Assembly: GCA_012797505.1 (NCBI GenBank)
Contig: JAAZOZ010000252.1
Location: 1-8,647 of the forward strand
Reading direction: 5' to 3'
Source: Smithella sp.
Lineage (GTDB): Bacteria > Desulfobacterota > Syntrophia > Syntrophales > Smithellaceae
Length of the DNA stretch: 8,647 nucleotides
A program made the translations under genes and the position numbers. The notes beneath the pieces are model-generated. The model was not told the DNA's origin. It ran no database searches and was given only the letters and a program-made list of their open reading frames with translations. Of the stretch, positions 1 through 6,262 are shown piece after piece (the stretch's first letter is position 1; each line of letters starts with the position of its first letter).

Positions 1-1389
1 CTGAAGCTCTCCAATCCTTCCGCCCCGAAACCGAATGTCATTATTATTTACTGCGATGATTTGGGCTATGGAGACCTCGGCTGCTACGGCAATCGAGTGA
101 TCCGCACCCCCAACATCGACGGGCTTGCCCGTGACGGGATGAGGTTTACCGACTATTACTCATGCAATGCCGTGTGTGCGCCATCCCGCGTAGGACTCCT
201 GACCGGCCGCTATCCGTTTAGAACAGGCATCATCGGCAATCCTTATCCGGCGGAGAATCCGCTTTTGCGCAAGATCGAAAGGGAAATCGCCTATCAATTT
301 ACACCGATGGGATCTTTTGATCAGCATGAGGACTATGTCGCCGCAGGGATTTCCAGCAAGGAAATCACCATCGCCCAAGCCCTGAAAATTGCCGGTTACA
401 ACACCGCCATGGTGGGGAAATGGCACCTGGGCGACTACAGCCGTGAGCCCCAATTCAATCCGCTCAAGCATGGCTTTGACCAGTACCTTGGCGTCCCGCA
501 CAGCAACGACATGCAGCCGTGTCCGCTCTTTCGCAATGAAACACAGCTGGAAGCGGACATCGGAACCAACCAGGCCAGGCTGACCGGCATGTACACCAGG
601 GAAGCGTTGGCCTTCATTGAAAAGTCAAAGGGCAACCCGTTTTTCCTCTATTTTGCCCATACTTTTCCGCACCAGCCACTGTACGCGTCAGAGCGGTTTG
701 CCGGAAAATCAAAAGCCGGAAAATTCGGCGACGCCGTCGAAGAAATCGACTGGAGCGTCGGCGAAATCACCAAAAAATTGCGGGAGCTGAATATTGAACA
801 AAACACGATCATCTTCTTTGCCAGCGATAACGGCCCCTGGTATGAAGGAAGTCCAGGTGTGCACAGAGGCCGCAAGGGACAGAGCTACGAAGGCGGGTTC
901 AGGGTGCCCTTCATTGTGAAATGGCCGGGACATATCCGTCCGGGTCAGGTGTCTTCTGAACTGGCCGTCAACCTGGACATTTTTCCAACTCTCCTGACAC
1001 TGGCGGGAATCGAACATCCGTCCGACCGGGTTATCGACGGGAAGAGCATCGAAGGCCTTCTTTCCGGACGTGAGACCGTCTCGCCGCACGACATCGTTTA
1101 TTTCTACCATTATGACCAGTTGGAAGGTGTACGCTTCGGAAAATGGAAATACCTGAGAAGATTAAACCGGTACGTCTGGCCGGTGCCCCTCGATGCGGAA
1201 TATATTACCAGCAGGATGGGGAAAAAGGCACTGGGGGACAGATGGCCGCTTCTTTACGATCTTTCCCTGGACCCGGGCGAAAACTACAATGTCATCGCCA
1301 CTTATCCCGATGTCGCCGGAAAACTGGAAGGCATGCTCGCTCAATGGGAAAAGACGGCTGAAAAAAACCCGCGGGGATTCCTGGAGTAG
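1..1389 (+). CDS. Type I sulfatase (formylglycine-dependent), 5' end outside the window
   Basis: This gene hydrolyses a sulfate ester; the substrate cannot be told from sequence. The frame is open from base 1, giving 462 visible residues, and the true start lies upstream. The TTG at 61 is not the start because the conserved first strand PNVIIIYCDD precedes it. Visible family marks, numbered from base 1, are metal-binding D19-D20, the Cys-type maturation motif C59-A-P-S-R followed by LLTGR, the GKWHLG motif (K140, H142), H224 in TFPHQP, the second metal pair D276-N277 and K292 in the RKGQSYEGG segment. The C-terminus (YDLSLDPGENYN) is typical of arylsulfatase A-like enzymes. Cys59 must be converted to formylglycine by FGE or an anaerobic radical-SAM maturase; neither is in the window. 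Many relatives are exported, but any signal peptide is off the edge. It converges with the acyl-CoA dehydrogenase gene and seems functionally unrelated to it. Confidence 0.93.
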   Translation: MKLSNPSAPKPNVIIIYCDDLGYGDLGCYGNRVIRTPNIDGLARDGMRFTDYYSCNAVCAPSRVGLLTGRYPFRTGIIGNPYPAENPLLRKIEREIAYQFTPMGSFDQHEDYVAAGISSKEITIAQALKIAGYNTAMVGKWHLGDYSREPQFNPLKHGFDQYLGVPHSNDMQPCPLFRNETQLEADIGTNQARLTGMYTREALAFIEKSKGNPFFLYFAHTFPHQPLYASERFAGKSKAGKFGDAVEEIDWSVGEITKKLRELNIEQNTIIFFASDNGPWYEGSPGVHRGRKGQSYEGGFRVPFIVKWPGHIRPGQVSSELAVNLDIFPTLLTLAGIEHPSDRVIDGKSIEGLLSGRETVSPHDIVYFYHYDQLEGVRFGKWKYLRRLNRYVWPVPLDAEYITSRMGKKALGDRWPLLYDLSLDPGENYNVIATYPDVAGKLEGMLAQWEKTAEKNPRGFLE

Positions 1390-1488
1390 CGGGAAACGGA
1401 AACATGGACATCATTTGTTCATGAAAAACGCACGGCTCTCCAATCGAAATTTTTGCTGCTGAAGCCGACTCCCAGCCTGTGCAAGCGA

Positions 1489-1538
1489 CCCTGAAGGGGA
1501 ATCAGGGCGACACGCATCGCGTTTCACCCTGATTCCCC
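1489..1538. terminator. Hairpin between convergent genes, possible bidirectional terminator
   Basis: A perfect 12-bp inverted repeat (GGGGAATCAGGG at 1496-1507, CCCTGATTCCCC at 1527-1538) with a 19-nt loop sits between the sulfatase stop (1389) and the dehydrogenase stop (1547), only 8 nt past the latter. A second copy of CCCTGA at 1489-1494 can also pair with TCAGGG at 1502-1507, giving a smaller competing hairpin. Neither side has a proper T run, so this is not a textbook intrinsic terminator. Its position and strength still make termination or 3'-end protection of both transcripts the simplest reading. Confidence 0.6.
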
Positions 1539-1546
1539 CGTTGTCG

Positions 1547-2797
1547 TTATTCGTATATGATTTCATCCGCGGCTTCGGCTTCCGCGGCATCGAGTTCACA
1601 GTCACGGGTCAGGCCCGCCGCTTTTGCCATCAGATATTCCCTGTACCATTCATGGGCGGTGATCATGGACATGACCTCGCTCGTTCCGGTCCAGATGGAG
1701 GCCAGCCGCACGTCACGGTGGATGCGTTCGATGGGCAGAATGTTCGTGTAGCCGATTCCGCCGCAGACCTGCATGGAATTGTGAACGACCTTCTGGCAGG
1801 ACTCGGTGATGAATTTCTTGGATTCCGACACCATGCGCCGGATGCGGTTCATGTTGACGCCGCCGTCCACCGCGCGCGCCGTTACGTAGGCCATCGAACG
1901 GGCGGCATCCAAAAGCATGATCGCCTCGGCCACCTGAAAACTGACGCCCTCGAACTGGGCGATGACCTGGCCGAAGGCTTTTCTCCGGGTGGTGTAGTTT
2001 GTGGCCACTTCCAGGGCGGGGCGCGCCGCGCCGATGGTCATGGCCGCCGTGCCGAGCCGCTCCGGAATCATCATGGTGTTGAAGACGTCATAGGCGCCGT
2101 TGACCTTGCCGACGACATTGGCTTTCGGCACTTTGGCGTCCTTGAAGACCAGACGCGCCGTTCCTCCGCCCCGGCAGCCCATCAGGCCGTAAAGGTATTT
2201 CGTTTCCACGCCCGGACCGCGGTCCACGATAAACGCGGTAATCGATTTTTGCGGCTTGGTTTTGGGGTCGAAGTCCGTCTTGGCGTAAAGCAGAAAGAAA
2301 TCCGCTCCCTCGCCGCCGACGATAAAGCGCTTCTGCCCGTTGATGAGGAAGTAATCTCCCATGTCTTCGGCTTTGGTGGTTGCTCCGAAAAAGTCGGAGC
2401 CGCCCCGGGGTTCCGTCAGGCACTCCGCGGCAAAAAGATCGCCCCTCAGGAGCGGTTTGACATATTTCTCCTTCTGTTCATCCGTGCCGTGAAGGATAAT
2501 CGCATCGCAGACCAGCTCCGCCCCCACGCCGAAGACGCAGGCCATTTCGTAGCCGAGAGTTCCGATTTCCTCCATGAGCATGCAGGTGGTGACCCAGTCC
2601 ATCTCCCGGCCGCCCCATTTTTTCGGATAACGGCATCCCAGCAGATTCCTTTTTCCGGCTTCGCTCAAGAATTCCTTGGGAAACTTGATGTTATCCGCGT
2701 CCATGTCGAGAATCGTCTGACGGGGGATCGATTTGACGAATTCCCTCGCCTCGTCGCGGATTTTGAGCTGTTCTTTGGACAAAAGATAATCAAACAT
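1547..2797 (-). CDS. Acyl-CoA dehydrogenase 1, isovaleryl/long-chain-type catalytic glutamate
   Basis: An FAD flavoenzyme predicted to introduce a double bond into an acyl-CoA and pass electrons to ETF; 416 residues. I chose the ATG at 2797 because AAAGGA lies just upstream in the 29-nt gap after the ligase stop and family homology begins there; the frame stays open further upstream inside the ligase gene. Domains are in normal order: N-terminal helical domain (about 1-120), beta domain with AECLTEPRGGSD (124-135) and INGQKRFIV (152-160), C-terminal helical domain with RRKAFGQ (271-277) and CGGIGY (345-350). The usual catalytic loop glutamate (YEGT) reads W369-T370-G-T. E246, in IPERLGTAA, aligns without gaps to the helix-G base of isovaleryl-CoA dehydrogenase (both sit 29 residues before the Phe of the R-x-A-F-G motif). 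About 25 C-terminal residues form an Ala/Glu-rich acidic tail beyond the family core. Substrate unknown; branched or longer chains are plausible. Co-transcribed with the ligase. Confidence 0.93.
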   Translation of the reverse strand: MFDYLLSKEQLKIRDEAREFVKSIPRQTILDMDADNIKFPKEFLSEAGKRNLLGCRYPKKWGGREMDWVTTCMLMEEIGTLGYEMACVFGVGAELVCDAIILHGTDEQKEKYVKPLLRGDLFAAECLTEPRGGSDFFGATTKAEDMGDYFLINGQKRFIVGGEGADFFLLYAKTDFDPKTKPQKSITAFIVDRGPGVETKYLYGLMGCRGGGTARLVFKDAKVPKANVVGKVNGAYDVFNTMMIPERLGTAAMTIGAARPALEVATNYTTRRKAFGQVIAQFEGVSFQVAEAIMLLDAARSMAYVTARAVDGGVNMNRIRRMVSESKKFITESCQKVVHNSMQVCGGIGYTNILPIERIHRDVRLASIWTGTSEVMSMITAHEWYREYLMAKAAGLTRDCELDAAEAEAADEIIYE

Positions 2798-2826
2798 AAT
2801 CGGTGGTTCCTTTCTATTCGTGATTT

Positions 2827-4335
2827 TTATTGATGCTCTTCCCTGAGCTTGTATTTCATGATTTTCCCCGAAGGGGTATGCGGCAGCGACTCCACAAAAC
2901 GGAACGTACGGGGAATCTTGAATTTGGCCAGTTTGTCGGCCAGAAACGCCGAGAGAGATTCGGCCGTAAGGGTTTTCCCCTTGGCCGGAACGATGATGGC
3001 GGCAACGGTCTCTCCCCATTCCGGATGGGGCACGGCGATCACGGCGGATTCCATTACGTCCGGATGGCCGGCGATGGCGTCTTCCACTTCTTTGGAGTAA
3101 ACGTTTTCACCGCCCGTGACGATCATGTCTTTTGTCCGGTCAACGATAAAGAGGTAACCGTCCTCATCCAGACGGGCCACATCGCCGGTTCTGTACCAGG
3201 GGCCGCTAAACGCTTCCGCCGTGGCCTCGGGATTTTTGAAATACCCTTTCATCATGCTGTCGGCCTTCAGCCAGATTTCGCCGGTTTCACCGGGCTTTGC
3301 AGCCTCCGTGTCCGATTTCATGACCATCACGTCGCATCCGGGAAGTCCGCCGTGGCCGATGGAGCCGGCTTTGCGCACCTGATCTTTCGGCAGAAGCGTC
3401 GTGCCGGTCGGTCCCGATTCCGTCATGCCGTAAACCTGGTAGAAGAGACTGGACTTGTACTTTGACATCAGCATGCCGACGGTATCCGCGGCGATGGGGC
3501 CGCCGCCATAGATCCAGGCCCGCATGGAGGAAAGATCAAACGTGTCGAAATTGGGGATCATCTGAACGGGCATGACATAGGAGATCGGAGCGCCGAAATA
3601 AATCGTGCATTTCTCGTTCTGAATGGCCTGCAGAAAATGAAGGGGATGATATTCCCGGATCATCACGGTTGTGCAACCCACATACTGGGCCGCCATGAAC
3701 CAGTTGTTCAGCGGCGAGGAATGCCAGATGGGCATCGCCATCAGCAGCCGGTCGTCCTCGTCGAATTTCATCGTCAGCGCGCCGGTGATGCCGCTCATGA
3801 TGACGCTGCGATGGGTGTGGAGGCAACCCTTCGGTTTTCCTGTCGTTCCCGACGTGTACAGAATTTCCGCAAAATCATTTTCGGAAATCGGGACGGCATG
3901 AAAGGAAGGGGCATTGGCCAGAAGGGGATCGAATTGGTCAAATCCTTCCGCGGGACTGTCCAGGGAAAGACAGCGAACCGACCCTCCCGTGAGTTTTGAG
4001 GCCACGGCGGCCAGGGCGCCGTCGAAAAGAAAGATTTTCGCCTCACTGTGCTGCAGAATGTACTGAACTTCCGGACTCATCAGCTTGTGGTTGACGGGGA
4101 CGACAACGCCGCCCGCCTTGAGAACGCCATAGAAGGCGATGACAAAACTTGGCGTATTGAGACTCATGATGGCGACTTTGTCGTCTTTTTTCAATCCCCA
4201 TTGCTGAAATAATCCAGCCGCCTTCTCCGCCGCATTGAGAATGGAAGCATAGGTGTAACCCTTTCCCATGTAGCGGATACAATCACGGTTCGGATTTTTT
4301 CTTGCCGTACTGTCCAACAATTCAACCAGATTCAT
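2827..4335 (-). CDS. AMP-forming acyl-CoA ligase (fatty acid/carboxylate-CoA ligase)
   Basis: This gene activates a carboxylic acid with ATP and CoA through an acyl-adenylate; 502 residues, the usual length for FadD-like or medium-chain ligases. All ANL-superfamily motifs are intact: P-loop-like YTSGTTGKPKG (160-170), YGMTESG (302-308), YRTGD (381-385), the hinge region DRTKDMIVTGGENVYSKEVE (399-418) and the catalytic lysine K491 in PSGK. The enzyme should be active and cytoplasmic. The start at 4335 is set by GGAGGA (4341-4346) six bases upstream. It is the first gene of a unit with acyl-CoA dehydrogenase 1, whose start is 29 nt beyond its stop, so the pair would activate and then oxidise the same acid. 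Upstream lie a terminator-like hairpin, a candidate promoter and two palindromes, suggesting regulation separate from dehydrogenase 2. Chain-length or aromatic preference cannot be read from the motifs. Confidence 0.94.
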   Translation of the reverse strand: MNLVELLDSTARKNPNRDCIRYMGKGYTYASILNAAEKAAGLFQQWGLKKDDKVAIMSLNTPSFVIAFYGVLKAGGVVVPVNHKLMSPEVQYILQHSEAKIFLFDGALAAVASKLTGGSVRCLSLDSPAEGFDQFDPLLANAPSFHAVPISENDFAEILYTSGTTGKPKGCLHTHRSVIMSGITGALTMKFDEDDRLLMAMPIWHSSPLNNWFMAAQYVGCTTVMIREYHPLHFLQAIQNEKCTIYFGAPISYVMPVQMIPNFDTFDLSSMRAWIYGGGPIAADTVGMLMSKYKSSLFYQVYGMTESGPTGTTLLPKDQVRKAGSIGHGGLPGCDVMVMKSDTEAAKPGETGEIWLKADSMMKGYFKNPEATAEAFSGPWYRTGDVARLDEDGYLFIVDRTKDMIVTGGENVYSKEVEDAIAGHPDVMESAVIAVPHPEWGETVAAIIVPAKGKTLTAESLSAFLADKLAKFKIPRTFRFVESLPHTPSGKIMKYKLREEHQ

Positions 4336-4368
4336 AACGATCCTCCTGAAATGGTTTCACTGGTCAAA

Positions 4369-4394
4369 CCCTCTTTGATCGGGATCAAAAAGGG
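4369..4394. promoter_or_regulatory. 26-bp near-perfect palindrome in the ligase leader
   Basis: Two 12-bp arms (4369-4380 and 4383-4394) around a 2-bp centre match at 11 of 12 positions; the core TTTGATCGGGATCAAA at 4374-4389 is perfect. The one mismatch would be a G-U wobble in minus-strand RNA. It ends 33 bp before the ligase start codon. A smaller repeat, GGTTT (4353-4357) with AAACC (4366-4370), lies between it and the ribosome binding site. It could be a repressor site or an mRNA structure affecting translation. No T run follows it on the minus strand, so an attenuator is not favoured. Confidence 0.5.
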
Positions 4395-4451
4395 CAGGCA
4401 TTTAGCCTTGTTCCGGACGAACTTCATCCGCTTCCTTGCCGCCATGATGCT

Positions 4452-4469
4452 GTCATAATAAATTATGAC
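4452..4469. promoter_or_regulatory. Palindromic candidate operator upstream of the ligase unit
   Basis: GTCATAATAAATTATGAC is an inverted repeat with perfect 8-bp arms and a 2-bp centre, in an AT-rich pocket within otherwise GC-richer DNA. It overlaps the candidate -10 box (CATAAT) of a minus-strand promoter, the typical place for a repressor such as a TetR- or GntR-type regulator. A further TTATGA half-site at 4476-4481 lies 13 bp from the one inside the palindrome. The regulator is not identified; the XRE protein encoded nearby has a differently sequenced palindrome in front of its own gene. Confidence 0.45.
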
Positions 4470-4491
4470 GTATTGTTATGATAGAGAGCAA
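4462..4491 (-). promoter_or_regulatory. Candidate sigma70-type promoter for ligase and dehydrogenase 1
   Basis: On the minus strand TTGCTC (4491-4486) is followed after 18 bp by CATAAT (4467-4462), a five-of-six match to the -10 consensus with a weak -35. Transcription would start near 4455 and leave a leader of about 120 nt containing the 26-bp palindrome. The candidate lies directly after the terminator-like T run of the preceding unit, which fits a fresh start of transcription. No experimental start is known. Confidence 0.35.
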
Positions 4492-4517
4492 AAAAAGATC
4501 GCCACAGGGGCGTCATC
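4490..4517 (-). terminator. Intrinsic terminator after acyl-CoA dehydrogenase 2
   Basis: Read on the minus strand, a GC stem CGCC/GGCG with a 5-nt loop is extended by GAT/ATC across a 2-nt bulge and is followed at once by seven T residues (plus-strand A run 4490-4496). It lies 82 nt past the dehydrogenase 2 stop at 4600 and would separate that unit from the ligase unit. The stem is short, so efficiency may be partial. Confidence 0.6.
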
Positions 4518-4599
4518 CATTTTTTCACAACGGTTTGCGATCCCTAAATACCACAGGATGTCATTTTATCAAGGATTATTTACGCCACTGGCTTTGCAA

Positions 4600-5742
4600 C
4601 TACAACTGTCCGGAAATAATGAGTTTCTGGACATGGCTGGTTCCTTCGGCGATCCGGAAGGCCTGGGCGTCCCGATGCAGTTTGTCCATCAGGGAGGGTC
4701 GTTTGAAGCCGCTCTGACCGAGAATCAACAGGCCTTCCGTGGCGGCGCGCACCGCCAGTTCGCCGGCATAGAGTTTCGCCATCGAGGAAGCAACGGTATG
4801 ATCTTTTCCTAAATCAATGAGCCGGCAGGCCCGCCAGACAAGGGCGCGTGCCGCCTCCAATTCCGTGACGAGGTCGGCCAGCATAAAGGCGATGCTCTGA
4901 TTCCGGATGATAGGCCTTTTCAGAATGACGCGCTGCTTGGCGAAACGAACGGCTTCTTCTATGGCCGTGCGGGCAAGACCAACGGCAATGGCGGCGCCGA
5001 GAGCGCGTCCCCAATCCAGAATCTGCATGAGAAGAAGGTATCCGCTTCCTGCGGGGCCGATCATGTTTCCTTCAGGAATTCGAACGTTTCTGAAGTGGAC
5101 GGCGGCGGTCGGCGCCGCGCGGAAACCGGGTTTGTCGTGGTAGGGTCCGAAATCGAGGCCTTCGGTCCCGGCGGGGATCAGAAACGCGCTGATTCCGGCG
5201 CGGTTTCTCGCGCCTTCTTCATTGGCCCACACCACATAAAAGCGGCTCTGTCCTGCATTGATGATGGGCTCTTTAGCGCCGTTCAGAAGGAAGGATCTTC
5301 CCTTTCGGCTGAAGACTGTAGAGAAGGACGAGGTGTTGGAGCCGCTCTTTTCTTCCGTGACGCAGAAGCTGGCCATGTGGCCTCCCGGCGGCAGCAGGAG
5401 CGGGAAAAAACGTTTTTTTTGTTCTTCGGAACCGCCGATGAGCAGGGCGGCGATGCTGTGAAAGGTCTGGGCATAGACGGCGGCGAAACCGGCGCATCCC
5501 GCGCCCAGCTCCTCAAAAAGAATGGCCAGACTCATCCAGTCCAGAGATTTTCCCCCGTATTCTTCCGGAATCAGAAAGGCATTGAGGTTTTCCTCGGCGA
5601 TCAGAGCCCTATAATCCGGATCAACACCGGCCGGTTTGGCGGCATCGATGAGGATGGATCGCGGCCGCAGGCGTTTGACGGCCAGGCGTCGAAAATGTTC
5701 TTGCAGGGCTATCTGCTTCTCTGACGGTTCCAGGGAAATCAT
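4600..5742 (-). CDS. Acyl-CoA dehydrogenase 2, classical loop-glutamate type but divergent around FAD
   Basis: An FAD-dependent acyl-CoA dehydrogenase family protein of 380 residues. The start at 5742 is favoured over an in-frame ATG at 5772 because GGGAGG lies six bases upstream and the ATG overlaps the XRE stop as ATGA, implying translational coupling. The catalytic base is present as E366 in IAEGTSHVQ, the position used by medium- and short-chain enzymes; helix G carries Gly (G245) instead of a second acid. Several usual FAD-contact positions differ: CVTEEKSGSN (127-136) in place of the common TEPxAGSD, KEPIIN (157-162) where most have K-x-W-I-T-N, and RVILKRPI (271-278) where most have R-x-x-F-G-x-x-I. 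It may therefore be a specialised or weakly active paralogue, though the fold and length look whole. Substrate unknown. Transcribed behind the XRE regulator, which probably controls it. Confidence 0.9.
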   Translation of the reverse strand: MISLEPSEKQIALQEHFRRLAVKRLRPRSILIDAAKPAGVDPDYRALIAEENLNAFLIPEEYGGKSLDWMSLAILFEELGAGCAGFAAVYAQTFHSIAALLIGGSEEQKKRFFPLLLPPGGHMASFCVTEEKSGSNTSSFSTVFSRKGRSFLLNGAKEPIINAGQSRFYVVWANEEGARNRAGISAFLIPAGTEGLDFGPYHDKPGFRAAPTAAVHFRNVRIPEGNMIGPAGSGYLLLMQILDWGRALGAAIAVGLARTAIEEAVRFAKQRVILKRPIIRNQSIAFMLADLVTELEAARALVWRACRLIDLGKDHTVASSMAKLYAGELAVRAATEGLLILGQSGFKRPSLMDKLHRDAQAFRIAEGTSHVQKLIISGQL

Positions 5743-6104
5743 TTGTCGCCTCCCATCTTGCTTTTTTGCCAAAGGATGTAGTCCAGAACAGCTTTGCGCT
5801 GTGCGGGTTTCAAATCACGGGATGCGTGGAGAATGTCCTTCAGATAAGGTCCCCGCAGGATCGTTCCCGGATCGGAGAGTTCCACGGTTTCTTCGTTTGG
5901 GTCATCCAGAAAATACGTAATGGGTTTTCCCAGGATCTGACCGATCCGCTGAAGATCCGTGAAATACAGGCGCCTTTTGCCCAGTTCGTAATTGGATAGG
6001 GAGGATTGCGTATAACCCAGGACATTGGCCAATTCCTCCTGGCTCATTCCTGCTTCCTCACGGGCCTGCTGGAGCCGGCGTCCGATTTGTTCGTAGGCTT
6101 TCAT
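5739..6104 (-). CDS. XRE-family helix-turn-helix transcriptional regulator
   Basis: A 121-residue DNA-binding protein with an N-terminal Cro/C1-type HTH domain (about 6-60): SQEELANVLG (21-30) is the first helix and TQSSLSNYE (32-40) the recognition helix, followed by the usual LGKRRL turn. The C-terminal half (about 70-121) has no ligand domain I can name; it is charged and ends in a helical LKPAQRKAVLDYILWQ segment. The ribosome site is weak (AAGG ten bases upstream). Its TGA overlaps the ATG of dehydrogenase 2 by four bases, so regulator and enzyme are made from one message. A perfect palindrome 41 bp upstream of its start codon is the natural candidate for its own operator, suggesting autoregulation and control of dehydrogenase 2. 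The signal sensed is unknown. Confidence 0.92.
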   Translation of the reverse strand: MKAYEQIGRRLQQAREEAGMSQEELANVLGYTQSSLSNYELGKRRLYFTDLQRIGQILGKPITYFLDDPNEETVELSDPGTILRGPYLKDILHASRDLKPAQRKAVLDYILWQKSKMGGDK

Positions 6105-6145
6105 AACGGATATGCCTTACGGAAATTTTTCAGTGTGCCCGGCGG

Positions 6146-6162
6146 TCGTTTTGCCAAAACGA
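6146..6162. promoter_or_regulatory. Palindromic candidate operator in front of the XRE regulator
   Basis: TCGTTTTGCCAAAACGA has perfect 8-bp arms around one central base, a size and symmetry usual for dimeric XRE repressors. It lies 41 bp before the XRE start codon, within the 158-bp gap after the isomerase gene. The minus-strand TTGGCA inside it resembles a -35 box, but the downstream -10 region is poor, so promoter overlap is only possible. A second, smaller perfect palindrome, GAACCGGTTC, lies two bases away at 6165-6174. Confidence 0.5.
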
Positions 6163-6262
6163 TGGAACCGGTTCGGCAGAATGTCTTTTCAACGGGAAAG
6201 CGCGCGACCTGCAGGGCCGGTCCATTGAAAGATCGACCCCGCGGGACCGAATGGACAAGCAA

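Noticed and set aside
61..63. TTG as the start codon of the sulfatase
   Set aside because: The conserved first strand and both metal-binding aspartates lie upstream in the same frame, so the gene continues beyond the window edge.
1541..2833. A 430-codon open frame on the plus strand opposite acyl-CoA dehydrogenase 1
   Set aside because: It mirrors the dehydrogenase gene, is rich in His, Arg and Gly with no recognisable domain, and is explained by codon bias of the real gene.
2798..3019. N-terminal extension of acyl-CoA dehydrogenase 1 by 74 residues
   Set aside because: It overlaps the ligase coding sequence in another frame and lacks family similarity; a good ribosome site supports the start at 2797.
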